Assembly (NCBI GenBank): GCA_000263395.1
Contig: AJXE01000002.1
Coordinates: 310,001 to 374,000, forward strand
Source of the DNA: Stutzerimonas stutzeri TS44
Lineage (GTDB): Bacteria; Pseudomonadota; Gammaproteobacteria; Pseudomonadales; Pseudomonadaceae
Direction: 5' to 3'
Length of the DNA: 64,000 bases
Notes under the pieces: model-generated
The model's input: the letters and a program-made list of their open reading frames with translations, nothing else
Database searches by the model: none
What the model was told of the DNA's origin: nothing
Made by a program: the position numbers and the translations under genes
Shown here: positions 1 through 10,218 of the stretch, piece by piece
Layout of the letters: each line of letters begins with the position of its first letter
Numbering within the stretch: position 1 is the first letter of the stretch

Positions 1-785
<785 letters not shown>

Positions 786-789
<4 letters not shown>

Positions 790-2573
790 AGCTGCAGATG
801 AAGCTGAGAACCCGGCTGTTCCTGGGCTTCTCGGCGCTGATGACGGTCGCGCTGCTCGGCCTGCTGCTGGCGCTGGTCAGCGTCATGCAGATGGCCAAGA
901 GCCAGGAGCACCTGATCCGCGACAACTTCGGCATCATCGAAATCAACCAGCAGCTGCGCCAGGCGCTCGGCAACCACCTGATCATCCTGCTGCGCGACCA
1001 GCGCGATAGCGAGGCGCTGGACGTGGCACGCGCGACCTTCCAGGCCTCGCTGGAGCGCGGCATCGCCGGCGCGCGCAACGACAGCGACCGCCTGGCCTTC
1101 CAGGGCATCGCCAACGCCTATGCGAGCTTCCTGCTGGTGCTGGATGCGCCGGGCAGCCAGAGCTGGACGCTGCTGGAGGAAAACGAGCTGAGTCAGGCCT
1201 TCAAGCAGGTCCGCACCCTGATGGTGGACATGCAGCAGAGCGCCTACGCGACGATCCGCGACACCGAGGTGCGCAGCCGCGAGCACGCCATGCTGCTGGC
1301 CAGCCTGCTCGGCCTGACCGGCATCGCCGTGCTGCTGATCGGCTTCATCACCGCGCACGGCTTCGCCCGTCGCTTCGGCGCGCCGATCGAGCGGCTGTCG
1401 GCGGCGGCCGACCAGATCGGCCGCGGCGATTTCAGCATCGAGCTGCCGCGCTCGCCGATCGCCGAGCTGTCGTCGCTGAGCCGGCGCTTCGGCCTGATGG
1501 CGCAGGCGCTCCATCAGTTCAAGCAGACCAACGTGCAGGCGCTGATGAATGGCCAGCAGCGCCTGCAGGCCCTGCTCGACAGCATCGACGACGGCCTGCT
1601 GATCATCGATCGCCACGGCTGCCTGGAGCATGCCAACCCCGTCGCCCAGCGCCAGCTGGCTTGGGAGGGCGAGTACCTGGGCCACCGCCTCGGCGAGGCG
1701 CTCGGCTACCCGGAACTGGACGAAGCCACGCGTCTGGTGCTCAACGACAAGCCGCTCGCCGGGCCGCCGCAGGACCTGGTGATCGAGGCCGATGGCGAAC
1801 GCCGGCTGCTGGCCTGGCGCCTGAGCCCGGTCAACCACCACGACGGCAGCATCAGCGGCGCGGTGATGGTGCTGCACGACGTCACCGACCAGCGCACCTT
1901 CGAGCGCGTGCGCAACGAGTTCGTGCTGCGCGCCTCGCACGAGCTGCGCACCCCGGTGACCGGCATGCAGATGGCCTTCAGCCTGCTGCGCGAACGCCTG
2001 CACTACCCGCCCAGCAGCCGCGAATCCGACCTGCTCAGTACCGTGCACGAGGAGATGCAGCGGCTGGTGCGGCTGATCAACGACCTGCTGAACTTCTCGC
2101 GCTACCAGAGCGGCCAGCAGACGCTGGAGCTGCAGCCGTGCGACGTGCCGCAGTTGCTCGACGAGGCGCGCCAGCGCTTCGTGGTCGCCGCCGCCGAACG
2201 CCACATCGAACTGAAGCTGGAACTGCAGCAGCCGCTGCCCAGCCTGCTGCTCGATCGCCAGCAGATCGAGCGGCTGCTCGACAACCTGCTGAGCAACGCC
2301 CTGCGCCACACCCCGGAGGGCGGCGAGGTGCGCCTGCTGGCGCGCCACCACGGCGAGCGGATGATCATCAGCGTGGAGGACAACGGCGAAGGCATTCCCT
2401 ACAGCCAGCAGGCGCGGATCTTCGAGCCGTTCGTGCAGATCGGCCGCCGCCGCGGCGGCGCCGGGCTCGGCCTGGCGCTGTGCAAGGAGATCGCCCAGCT
2501 GCATGGCGGACGCATCGGCGTGCACTCGCGCATCGGCCACGGCACCATCTTCTACATCGCCCTGCCGATCTGA
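786..2573 (+). CDS. kinB: KinB, membrane sensor histidine kinase
   Basis: 595 residues, with two transmembrane segments (about 12-34 and 168-190) bracketing a short periplasmic sensor. A HAMP linker follows (about 190-245), then a PAS-like domain (about 258-370), a HisKA domain with the phospho-acceptor in RASHELRTP (His385) and an HATPase domain with N box [13 protein letters not shown]1 box VEDNGEGI and G2 box [11 protein letters not shown]. Length and His385 agree with what is known for Pseudomonas KinB. It overlaps algB by 4 bp, so the two are translationally coupled. In P. aeruginosa KinB acts on AlgB and restrains alginate production; that role here is inferred. Confidence 0.9.
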
Positions 2574-2582
2574 CAGTCGGCT

Positions 2583-3362
2583 TCAGCGCGTGCCGTTGAG
2601 CACCTGCAGCAGCGCGGCGGTTTCGGCGTCCGGCTCGCCGTCGTAGCGCGTTGGGCGGTACTTCATCTGGAAGGCCGCGAGCACGTTGCGCGTCTCCTCA
2701 TCCAACTCACCGTGGCGCGGCACCTTGTAGCCCTGCAGCTGCAGCGCCAGCTGGAACCAGGCGATATCCGGCGGCGTCACGGCGAATACCGCACGCTGCG
2801 CCGCCACCGCCGCGGCATCCGGCCAGGGCACCAGCCCGGCGTCGGCCAGGCGCTTCCAGGGGAACAGCGGGCCGGGATCGACCTTGCGCTGCGCGGCGAT
2901 GTCGCTGTGGCCGACGATCGCACCGGGCTTGAGCCCGTGGCGCTGCATGATGTCCTTGAGCAGCAGCACCAGCGCGTCGATCTGTTCATCCGTATACGGA
3001 TACCAGAGGCGCCGGCCATCGTCGCCCTCGACGTAGCCGCGATTGACCAGTTCGATGCCGATGGAACTGGAGTTCAGCCAGGTGCGCCCGTTCCACTCGC
3101 TCTGCCCGGCATGCCAGGCGCGGCGATCCTCGTCGACCAGGCGATAGATGGTCGCTGGCTGCGCACCGATCAGGTAGTGGCTGCTCACCTCGCCCTCGGT
3201 CAGCAGCGCCAGCGAGTGTTCCAGGTCGCTGGAGGTGTAGTGCAACACGATGACCTGCGCGCGGCTGTCCTGGCCGACCGCGTGGTAGCGGTCGTCGATC
3301 TGCGGCCCGCTGGCGCAGCCGGCCAGCAGCAGGAAGAGCGCGGCAAGGCGGATGATTCTCAT
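2583..3362 (-). CDS. ampDh2: AmpDh2-like N-acetylmuramoyl-L-alanine amidase, lipoprotein
   Basis: The start at 3362 gives 259 residues beginning with a lipoprotein signal peptide whose lipobox is LLAGC (Cys about residue 16); GAGG lies just upstream. An upstream in-frame ATG at 3494 would bury the signal and is rejected. Seen: an amidase_2 (AmpD) domain with zinc-ligand blocks VIVLHYTSS and GHSDIAAQRKVDPGP, followed by a C-terminal peptidoglycan-binding domain (about 190-255). It cleaves the amide bond between MurNAc and the stem peptide, probably at the inner face of the outer membrane. It converges with kinB, 9 bp apart, as next to algB-kinB in P. aeruginosa. Confidence 0.88.
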   Translation of the reverse strand: MRIIRLAALFLLLAGCASGPQIDDRYHAVGQDSRAQVIVLHYTSSDLEHSLALLTEGEVSSHYLIGAQPATIYRLVDEDRRAWHAGQSEWNGRTWLNSSSIGIELVNRGYVEGDDGRRLWYPYTDEQIDALVLLLKDIMQRHGLKPGAIVGHSDIAAQRKVDPGPLFPWKRLADAGLVPWPDAAAVAAQRAVFAVTPPDIAWFQLALQLQGYKVPRHGELDEETRNVLAAFQMKYRPTRYDGEPDAETAALLQVLNGTR

Positions 3363-3453
3363 GGGGAACCTCGGGTCGACGACTGGATGATCCGCGGCGG
3401 CGCGCGAGCGCGCGATTATACGCAGCGGCTGCGGTAGCTCACAGACTGTTCGG

Positions 3454-5268
3454 TCAGCCGCGCTCGACGCGGTTGCGTCCGCTGTCCTTCGCACGGTAGA
3501 GGGCCAGGTCGGCGCGCTCGAAGACCTGCTCGGGCGTGTCGCCGGCGCTGAAGGCGCTCATGCCCGCCGAGATGCTGATCTGCACCCGCTCGCCCTTGAA
3601 ATGGAACGGGCAGATGTCGATGCCGCTGCGCAACGCTTCGAGCACCTGCAGCCCCGCCTCGGGCGCGGTGGCGGGCAGCAGCAGGGCGAACTCCTCGCCG
3701 CCGAACCGGGCGATGAAGTCGGTGGCGCGCAGGCGCTTGCGCAATTCGCCGCCGATGATCTTCAGCACCCGATCACCGGCCAGGTGGCCATAGCTGTCGT
3801 TGATCCGCTTGAAGTGGTCGACGTCCACCATGGCGATCAGCAACTCGCCGCCATAGCGCTGCCAGCGCGCCGTTTCCAGCGCCAGTCGCTCGTTCCAGGC
3901 GGTGCGGTTGGGCAGGCCGGTGAGGCCGTCGAACAGAGCCTTCTGCCGCTGCTCCTCGAGATGACCACGCAGGCCCTGCGCCTCCTGTTCCAGGCTGTCG
4001 ACACGGCCGACCAGCTCCTGCAGGTGCGCGCCCAGCGCCTGCTCGTGTGCGCTGCGCTGCTGCTGGTAGTCGCCGACGGTATGCAGCAGGCCATCCAGGC
4101 GCGCCTCGACCACGCGCTTGAGGCTGGCCAGATCGGTGGCCTCGCGCAGGCTGTTGTGCAGCACGTCGACCTGCTCGCGCAGCTCGTGGTCCAGCGCCTC
4201 GGCGGTGCGGCGCGTTGCGGCATGGCCGACGTGCGCGGCGCCGAGGTTCTGCTGCATGGTCGCCAGCCGCTCGTTGAGCGTCTTCAGGTAGCTCTCGAAC
4301 TCGCGCTGATCCTGATCGCTGGCCGCCAGCAGCAGGTTCGCCAGATCGTCCAGCACCGGAACCAGCTCGTACCAGTTCAGGCCGTGGCGGATGCGCTCGT
4401 GCAGCGCCTCGGCCCGCAGCCGCTGCGCTTCGCCCAGGCGCAGGCTGCCGACCAGCCCGTGCAGCGCCGCCTCGATGCGCTCGGCCACCTGGCTGTACGG
4501 CGGCTCCGGCACATCAGCCGGGGCACGCTCGGGATCATCTGCCGGAGAGTCGCCGGGCGGGCCATCGGCCTCCAGCCCGTACGCCGGGAGCGGAAGCGGC
4601 CGATCCGCCGACAGCTGATCGGCCTGCGTCGGGTCCAGCTCCGGCTGGTCCGGCTGGTCCGGTTGCTCCGGCAACTCGGCGACCGCCAGCCCGAGCGGCG
4701 CGGGCACGGCCGCCGTCACGCTGGCCCCGGCGTCCAGCGCCACGCTCTCGCGGCCAGCGAACATGCGGCGCAGAAAACCACCGCCGGCGGCATCGGCGGC
4801 CAGCGGCGCGCCGAGAGCCTGGCGCTGCAGCTCGCCGAGTTCGCCCAGCAGCGCCGGCAGCTCGCGGGCGCGGGCGAGGCGCGGTTCGAGCTTGCGGGCG
4901 AAGCGCTTCAGACGCCGGCGCACATCCGCCGGCGGCGACATCGCCAGCAGCGGATTCACCAGCCCGTGCAGCGCCTCGGCCAGGCGCCGGGTGCGCTCCT
5001 GGCGCTGGCGATCCGAATCCAGCACGGCCTTTTCCAGGCGCGGCACCAGCGTGCTGAGACCGTCATCCAGATCGCCGTCACGCAGTACCTCGCGCATCTG
5101 CCGCAGGCACTGCTCCACTGCCGGATCGGCACCCTCGACCGCCATGCTGCTGCGCACCAGGCTGCGCCGCAGCAGGTCGACGCGCTGCTCCCAGCGCCGC
5201 TCGACCTGCTCCTGCTGTTCGATCAGGCGCAGGTATTTTTCCTTCCAGCGCTCGCTCTCGACGCTCAC
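3454..5268 (-). CDS. Diguanylate cyclase (GGDEF) with long N-terminal helical region
   Basis: 604 residues from a GTG start at 5268 that overlaps the stop of the upstream nuclease gene (GTGA). The frame is open further upstream, but that part lies inside the nuclease gene. The N-terminal ~400 residues are soluble, rich in charged and helical sequence with a proline/acid-rich linker, then a coiled coil. A C-terminal GGDEF domain (about 435-604) carries the intact active site GGEEF. The RATD motif five residues before it is the product-binding I-site, so feedback inhibition by cyclic-di-GMP is expected. No transmembrane segment is seen. It occupies the position of P. aeruginosa PA5487 (DgcH), but symbol transfer is not certain. 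Confidence 0.87.
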   Translation of the reverse strand: MSVESERWKEKYLRLIEQQEQVERRWEQRVDLLRRSLVRSSMAVEGADPAVEQCLRQMREVLRDGDLDDGLSTLVPRLEKAVLDSDRQRQERTRRLAEALHGLVNPLLAMSPPADVRRRLKRFARKLEPRLARARELPALLGELGELQRQALGAPLAADAAGGGFLRRMFAGRESVALDAGASVTAAVPAPLGLAVAELPEQPDQPDQPELDPTQADQLSADRPLPLPAYGLEADGPPGDSPADDPERAPADVPEPPYSQVAERIEAALHGLVGSLRLGEAQRLRAEALHERIRHGLNWYELVPVLDDLANLLLAASDQDQREFESYLKTLNERLATMQQNLGAAHVGHAATRRTAEALDHELREQVDVLHNSLREATDLASLKRVVEARLDGLLHTVGDYQQQRSAHEQALGAHLQELVGRVDSLEQEAQGLRGHLEEQRQKALFDGLTGLPNRTAWNERLALETARWQRYGGELLIAMVDVDHFKRINDSYGHLAGDRVLKIIGGELRKRLRATDFIARFGGEEFALLLPATAPEAGLQVLEALRSGIDICPFHFKGERVQISISAGMSAFSAGDTPEQVFERADLALYRAKDSGRNRVERG

Positions 5269-6134
5269 GGCAACGGCTCCAGCGTGGCCGGCAGCGCATT
5301 GCCGTTGAGCGCCTCGGGCAGGCGGATTTCCATCGCCACCGGCAGGTGATCGGAAATCGGCAGCGGCAGTACCTCGACACGCTCGAGTGCCAGGCTCGGG
5401 CTGAGCAGGATGTGGTCCAGGCAGCGCTGCGGGCGCCAGCTGGGGAAGGTCGCCTCGACCTGCGGGGCCAGCAGGCCGAGATCGCGCAGCGGAGAATTTT
5501 CCAGCAGCTCGTTGGCGTGAGTGTTCATGTCGCCCATCAGCACCTGGTGCCGATAGCCGCCGATCAGCTCGCGGATGTAGGCCAGCTGGCGCACCCGCGC
5601 CCGCCCGCCCAGCGCCAGGTGCATCACCACCACCACCAGCGCGTCCTCGCCCTCGCCGAAACGCAGCAGGATCGCACCGCGCCCGGCCGGGCCGGGCAGC
5701 GGATGGTCTTCCAGCTGCTGCGGGGCAAGACGGCTGAGCACACCGTTGCTGTGCTGGGCGAAGCGCCCGAGGTTGCGGTTGAGTTGCTGGTACCAATACG
5801 GAAAGGCGCCGAGCTGCGCCAGGTGCTCGACCTGGTTGATATAGCCGGAGCGCAGGCTGCCACCGTCGACCTCCTGCAGCGCGACCAGGTCGTAGCGGCC
5901 GATCAGCTCGCCGATGCGCTGCAGGTTCAGCGCCCGCCCCGGATGCGGCAACAGATGCTGCCAGCTACGAGTCAGGTAGTGGTGGTAACGCTCGGTGCTG
6001 ATCCCGACCTGGATGTTGAAGCTCAGCAGGCGCAGACGCCCGTCCGACGGCAGGCCTGTCTGCGGCACGCAGTGCGCGTTGGTTCGCGGCTGCCCCGGAC
6101 TAGCCGGGCGGGTCGGATACCAGCGCCGCAGCAT
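5265..6134 (-). CDS. Endonuclease/exonuclease/phosphatase family protein
   Basis: 289 residues. All main EEP-fold blocks are present in order: LLSFNIQ, ALQEVDGG (metal-binding Glu), GDMNTH (catalytic Asp and Asn), LDHILLS and SDHLPV (catalytic His). This is a Mg2+-dependent phosphodiesterase/phosphatase fold related to exonuclease III and sphingomyelinases, with the actual substrate unknown. No signal peptide is evident. It overlaps the downstream diguanylate cyclase start by 4 bp, so the two are co-translated. It lies 6 bp downstream of dsbA, suggesting a dsbA-nuclease-GGDEF transcription unit. Confidence 0.82.
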   Translation of the reverse strand: MLRRWYPTRPASPGQPRTNAHCVPQTGLPSDGRLRLLSFNIQVGISTERYHHYLTRSWQHLLPHPGRALNLQRIGELIGRYDLVALQEVDGGSLRSGYINQVEHLAQLGAFPYWYQQLNRNLGRFAQHSNGVLSRLAPQQLEDHPLPGPAGRGAILLRFGEGEDALVVVVMHLALGGRARVRQLAYIRELIGGYRHQVLMGDMNTHANELLENSPLRDLGLLAPQVEATFPSWRPQRCLDHILLSPSLALERVEVLPLPISDHLPVAMEIRLPEALNGNALPATLEPLP

Positions 6135-6140
6135 CGCCGG

Positions 6141-6770
6141 TTACCGCGCGGCGCGTTCTTTTTCGATGAGGAAATCAGCCACGTCCAGGGTGCCCTGCGG
6201 GCCGCCGGCCGAGCCGAGGTCGAAACGGTACTTGCCGTTGACGATCAGCACCGGCACGCCGCTGATCTGGTAGGCCATGCCCAGCTTCTTGGCCTGCTCC
6301 ACGCGGCTCTTCACGCCGAAGGAATTGTAAGCCTTGAGGAAGGCATCCTTGTCGATGCCCTGACCGGCGAGGAATTCGGCCATCTCCTCGGGCGTCGCGA
6401 GCTTCTTGCGCTCCTGGTGATAGGCGGCGAATACCGCGTCATGCACCTGCTGTTCCACGCCCATCGATTCGAGGGTGATGAACAGCTGGCCGTGGGTGTT
6501 CCAGATGCCGCCGAACATGGCCGGAATGCGCCGGAAGGCGACGTCCGCGGGGAGTTTTTCGACCCACGGGTTGATCACCGGTTCGAACTGGTAGCAGTGC
6601 GGGCAGCCGTACCAGAACAGCTCGACCACCTCGATCTTGCCCGGTTCGGCGACCGGCACCGGGCTGCTCAGCACCTCGTACTCCTTGCCCGCCTGGTAGT
6701 CGGCGGCCACGGCCGGCAGGCCGAACAGGCTCGCGGCGGCAAGGATGGCGGAAATGACGAGTTTGCGCAT
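6141..6770 (-). CDS. dsbA: DsbA, periplasmic thiol:disulfide oxidoreductase
   Basis: 209 residues with a Sec signal peptide cleaved after about residue 22 (AVAA-DY). It has a thioredoxin fold with an inserted helical domain, the active site WYGCPHCY (Cys56, Cys59) and a cis-proline region SGVPVLIVNGKY. It oxidises cysteine pairs of exported proteins in the periplasm and is re-oxidised by DsbB. A purine-rich site (GGAG) precedes the ATG. The location between cytochrome c4 and an EEP nuclease gene is the usual Pseudomonas context. Confidence 0.95.
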   Translation of the reverse strand: MRKLVISAILAAASLFGLPAVAADYQAGKEYEVLSSPVPVAEPGKIEVVELFWYGCPHCYQFEPVINPWVEKLPADVAFRRIPAMFGGIWNTHGQLFITLESMGVEQQVHDAVFAAYHQERKKLATPEEMAEFLAGQGIDKDAFLKAYNSFGVKSRVEQAKKLGMAYQISGVPVLIVNGKYRFDLGSAGGPQGTLDVADFLIEKERAAR

Positions 6771-6888
6771 GGAGGACTCCTGTAAACATCTGGCAAGGCA
6801 TGACAGGCTGCCGCAAAACGACCGCTCTCACCAGCGATTTGCGTCTTCGCCTGCAGCAGTGAATGGCTATTGTAGCGGCGCCGGAACG

Positions 6889-6926
6889 AAAAAAAGGCGC
6901 CCGGTCTTGCGACCGGGCGCCTTTTT
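6889..6926 (-). terminator. Bidirectional intrinsic terminator after cytochrome c4 gene
   Basis: A perfect 11-bp stem (6896-6906 with 6911-6921) and a 4-nt loop, flanked by seven A on the left and five T on the right. It therefore has a U-tract on either strand. It sits directly after the stop of the minus-strand cytochrome gene and upstream of dsbA. Confidence 0.9.
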
Positions 6927-6951
6927 CAACGGATCACCTGTCAGCCGGCGA

Positions 6952-7584
6952 TCAGTGCAGGCCCTGGATGTAGCTCGACAGTGCCTGGATGTCCTTGTTG
7001 CTCAGCTTGGCCGCGATGCCACGCATGATCATGGTGTCGCCGTCGTTGGTGCGGGTGCCTTCGCGGAAATCGGTCAGCTGCTTGGCGGTATAGGCGGCAT
7101 GCTGGCCCCCCAGTTGCGGGAATGCCGCCAGGTCGTTGCCCACGCCGTTCGGTGCGTGGCAGCCGGTGCAGGCGGGCATGCCCTGGTCCAGCTTGCCGCC
7201 GCGGAACAGTTTCTCGCCCTGCGCGACCAGCGCCGGATCGGCCATGCCGACGGTCGGCGTCTGGCTGGCGAAGTAGGCAGCGATGTCAGCCAGGTCCTGA
7301 TCGCTCAGCGGATCGAGCATCGCCGTCATTTCCAGCACCTTGCGACCAACGCCCTCGGCCGCGCCCGGAGTGCTGCCAGCCTTGATGTCCTGCATCTGCT
7401 TGAGCAGGTAGCGCTCACCCTGACCGGCGAGTTTCGGGAAGTTCGGGGCCGGACTGTTGCCGTCCACTCCGTGGCAGGCACCACACACGGCAGCTTTGCT
7501 CTGACCCGCTGCGGCGTCTCCAGCCGCGTGGGCCATACCGGTGATGCCAAGGGTCAACAGCAGACTCACGAGTACTTTGTTCAT
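6952..7584 (-). CDS. cc4: Cytochrome c4, diheme periplasmic cytochrome
   Basis: 210 residues from the ATG at 7584 ([10 protein letters not shown]), which has GGATGAG upstream. An ATG 12 bp earlier has no ribosome site. A signal peptide ends at about residue 20 (GMAHA). There are two homologous c-type halves, each with a heme-binding CXXCH: CGACH near the N-terminus and CTGCH in the second half. Distal methionines lie in the expected downstream positions. It carries electrons between the bc1 complex and terminal oxidases. It is divergent from engB and ends in a strong terminator. Confidence 0.93.
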   Translation of the reverse strand: MNKVLVSLLLTLGITGMAHAAGDAAAGQSKAAVCGACHGVDGNSPAPNFPKLAGQGERYLLKQMQDIKAGSTPGAAEGVGRKVLEMTAMLDPLSDQDLADIAAYFASQTPTVGMADPALVAQGEKLFRGGKLDQGMPACTGCHAPNGVGNDLAAFPQLGGQHAAYTAKQLTDFREGTRTNDGDTMIMRGIAAKLSNKDIQALSSYIQGLH

Positions 7585-7802
7585 CAGCTCATCCAACTAC
7601 GGCTAAGGGTTATAAGGAAATCGATCGGTCGGGCCGCTCGCATCCGCGGGACTACGGCAGCGCTCGTTATGCATGGTGCGCCACTTCCGGGCTGGACAAG
7701 GCCAAAGCGCACATAAAATCCGCGGCATTATATACTTCCGCTCCTGAAACGGAAACGAACCATTGCCGCACCCCTCCCTCCGCGCACGCACCGGACCGCC
7801 CC

Positions 7803-8438
7803 ATGCTCCCCAAGAACCCGATTCTCGGCCTCTGCCAGCAAGCCACTTTCATGATCAGCGCCGCCAAGGTCGATCAGTGCCCGGCCGATGAAGGATGGGA
7901 AGTCGCCTTCGCCGGCCGCTCGAACGCCGGCAAGTCCAGCGCGCTGAATACCCTGACCCATGCCAACCTGGCGCGCACCTCGAAGACGCCGGGGCGCACG
8001 CAGCTGCTCAACTTCTTCCGCCTCGACGACGAGCGCCGCCTGGTCGACCTGCCTGGCTACGGTTATGCCAAGGTGCCGATTCCGCTCAAGCAGCACTGGC
8101 AGCGCCACCTGGAAGCCTACCTGGGCAGCCGCGAGAGCCTGGCCGGGGTGTTCCTGATGATGGACATCCGTCATCCGCTGACCGAGTTCGACTGCATGAT
8201 GCTGGACTGGTCGAGCGCCAGCCAGATGCCGCTGCACATCCTGCTGACCAAGTCCGACAAGCTCGCCTTCGGCGCCGCCAAGACCGCCCTGCTGACGATC
8301 CAGCGCGACGTGCACAAGCAATGGGGCGACGCGGCGAGCGTGCAGCTGTTCTCTGCGCCCAAGCGCCAGGGCGTGGAGCAGGCGCAGCAGGTGCTGGCCG
8401 ACTGGCTGGGACTGCTCGAGAAACAGCCCGAAGCCTGA
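7803..8438 (+). CDS. engB: EngB/YsxC ribosome-biogenesis GTPase
   Basis: 211 residues with a complete small GTPase set: G1 GRSNAGKSS, a G2 threonine in [10 protein letters not shown]3 [11 protein letters not shown]4 TKSDKL and a terminal G5-like region. The GYGYAKV version of G3 is diagnostic for the EngB/YihA family, which assists late assembly of the 50S subunit. The ATG at 7803 has no strong Shine-Dalgarno upstream. The gene is single, transcribed divergently from cytochrome c4 and followed by a hairpin terminator. Confidence 0.95.
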   Translation: MLPKNPILGLCQQATFMISAAKVDQCPADEGWEVAFAGRSNAGKSSALNTLTHANLARTSKTPGRTQLLNFFRLDDERRLVDLPGYGYAKVPIPLKQHWQRHLEAYLGSRESLAGVFLMMDIRHPLTEFDCMMLDWSSASQMPLHILLTKSDKLAFGAAKTALLTIQRDVHKQWGDAASVQLFSAPKRQGVEQAQQVLADWLGLLEKQPEA

Positions 8439-8471
8439 AACCGCTTTCGGCCGCAGGCTCACGAAAAAACA

Positions 8472-8493
8472 AAGCCCCGACACTGCGGGGCTT
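8472..8493. terminator. Hairpin terminator between convergent engB and gcvH
   Basis: An 8-bp stem (8472-8479 with 8486-8493) and a 6-nt loop. The minus-strand side ends in a T-rich tract (positions 8471-8464), so it suits gcvH best; the plus side has only TTGTCT. Confidence 0.75.
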
Positions 8494-8512
8494 GTCTGAC
8501 CGGCGAAGCGAC

Positions 8513-8896
8513 TCAGGCGTCGCAAGCTGCCTGGTAGGCCGCCGCGTCGAGCAGCTTGTCCAGTTCCGCCTTGTCGCTGGGCTGCAGACGGAAGAACCAG
8601 CTGCCGTACGGGTCGCTGTTGACCTGCTCGGGCGAGTCGGCCAGCGCCTCGTTGATCGCGATGACCTCGCCGGAAACCGGCGCATAGATGTCCGACGCCG
8701 CCTTCACCGACTCCACCACACCGGCCTCATGGCCCGCCGCAAGCTGGCGGCCGACCTCCGGCAACTCGACGTAGACCACGTCGCCCAGAGCCTGCTGGGC
8801 ATGATCGGAGATACCGACGGTGACGCTGCCATCCGCTTCGAGGCGGGCCCATTCGTGGCTGGCGGCGTAACGCAGATCGCTGGGAATTTCGCTCAT
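8513..8896 (-). CDS. gcvH: Glycine cleavage system H protein
   Basis: 127 residues, the normal length. It is a lipoyl-domain protein with the lipoylation lysine at about residue 65 in VESVKAASD, inside the [18 protein letters not shown] hairpin. It shuttles the methylamine group of glycine between the P, T and L proteins. GAGGA lies 9 nt upstream of the ATG. It follows gcvT with a 66-bp gap on the same strand. The P-protein gene (gcvP) is not next to these genes within the window. Confidence 0.95.
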   Translation of the reverse strand: MSEIPSDLRYAASHEWARLEADGSVTVGISDHAQQALGDVVYVELPEVGRQLAAGHEAGVVESVKAASDIYAPVSGEVIAINEALADSPEQVNSDPYGSWFFRLQPSDKAELDKLLDAAAYQAACDA

Positions 8897-8962
8897 TCGT
8901 ATTGTCCTCGAGGCTGTCCAGTACAGACACGCTAAGCCATCGTGCGAAGCGGTCGCCAGAAT

Positions 8963-10045
8963 TTACACCAGTACCTTGCCGTTGCGCACGAAGGTCGGCT
9001 GCACGACACGCACCGGATACCATTTGCCGCGGATTTCCACCTCCGCACGCTCTTCGGTGGCGGCCGGAACACGCGCCAGCGCGATCGACTTGCCAAGCGT
9101 AGGCGAAAAACTGCCGCTGGTGATCTCGCCTTCGCCAATTCCGCTCACCCGCACCACCTGATGGGCGCGCAGCACGCCGCGCTCCTCCATGACCAGCCCG
9201 ACCAGCCGCGGCAGGTCATCGCGCAGCCGCTGTCGCTCGAGCGCGGTGCGGCCGACGAAGTCACGTGCCGCCGGCTCCCAGGCGACGGTCCAGCCGAGGT
9301 TCGACGACAGCGGCGAGACGTCCTCGCTCATGTCCTGGCCGTAGAGATTCAGGCCCGCCTCCAGGCGCAGGGTGTCGCGCGCGCCCAGGCCGATCGGCGG
9401 AATGCCGGCGCCGACCAGTTCGGTGAAGAAATCCGCGACCTGCTCGGCCGGCAGGATGATCTCCAGCCCATCCTCGCCGGTGTAGCCGGTGCGACCGATG
9501 AACCAGTCGCCCTCGGCCAGACCGTGGAACGGCTTGAGCTCCTGGATCAGCGCGGCGCGCGGCCGGTCCACCAGTTCGGCGGTACGCACGCGCGCGTGCG
9601 GCCCCTGGATCGCCAGCATCGCCAGCTCGGCGCGCTCGTGGAGCTCGACCTCGAAACCGCTGGCCTGCGCCTGCAGCCAGGCCAGGTCCTTGTCGTGGGT
9701 ACTGGCATTGACCACCAGGCGGTAGCCCCAGTCGGTGAGGTAGACGATCAGGTCGTCGACCACACCGCCGCGCTCGTTGAGCATGGTGCTGTACAGCGCC
9801 CGGCCGACGTGCCGCAGGCGCGCCACGTCGTTGGCCAGCAGGCGCTGCAGATAGGGCATGGCCTGCGGCCCGGCGACATCGATGACGGTCATGTGCGAGA
9901 CATCGAACACTCCACACTCACGCCGCACCTGCTGATGTTCCTCGACCTGGGAGCCGTAATGCAGCGGCATGTCCCAGCCGCCGAAATCGACCATCTTGGC
10001 GCCGAGCGCAAGGTGCTGAGCGTAGAGGGGAGTACGCTGACCCAT
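8963..10045 (-). CDS. gcvT: Aminomethyltransferase, glycine cleavage T protein
   Basis: 360 residues from the ATG at 10045, preceded by AAGGAGAAACCC; the frame is open upstream but that stretch is non-coding. Seen: an N-terminal folate-binding region with CGVFDVSHM, the central [10 protein letters not shown] block and [17 protein letters not shown] typical of GcvT. It moves the one-carbon unit of the aminomethyl-lipoyl H protein to tetrahydrofolate and releases ammonia. It probably shares a transcript with gcvH downstream. No glycine riboswitch is evident in its leader. Confidence 0.95.
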   Translation of the reverse strand: MGQRTPLYAQHLALGAKMVDFGGWDMPLHYGSQVEEHQQVRRECGVFDVSHMTVIDVAGPQAMPYLQRLLANDVARLRHVGRALYSTMLNERGGVVDDLIVYLTDWGYRLVVNASTHDKDLAWLQAQASGFEVELHERAELAMLAIQGPHARVRTAELVDRPRAALIQELKPFHGLAEGDWFIGRTGYTGEDGLEIILPAEQVADFFTELVGAGIPPIGLGARDTLRLEAGLNLYGQDMSEDVSPLSSNLGWTVAWEPAARDFVGRTALERQRLRDDLPRLVGLVMEERGVLRAHQVVRVSGIGEGEITSGSFSPTLGKSIALARVPAATEERAEVEIRGKWYPVRVVQPTFVRNGKVLV

Positions 10046-10218
10046 GGGTTTCTCCTTCCGGGCAGGTCGCCGAAACGGCCTTGTAAAGCCTGACTGAGCC
10101 GGTTGCGCAGCGAGCGCCGGCGTTCGAATGGCGCGCATTGTAGCCCCAAGGTTGTGACAGGTCACGGCAGCCCGACGCCGAGCCAAACGTGCGCGCGATC
10201 ACACCTGGCGACGGCGCT

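Noticed and set aside
3601..5349. 582-codon open frame antisense to the diguanylate cyclase gene
   Set aside because: Shadow of the GGDEF gene, which has clear motifs and a coupled start.
5269..5796. Apparent N-terminal extension of the diguanylate cyclase (780 residues)
   Set aside because: This part lies in another frame of the EEP nuclease gene and is Arg/Ala/Gly/Pro-rich; the GTG at 5268 is the coupled start.
10046..10218. Glycine riboswitch in the gcvT leader
   Set aside because: No recognisable glycine aptamer core or paired aptamers in this 173-bp gap.
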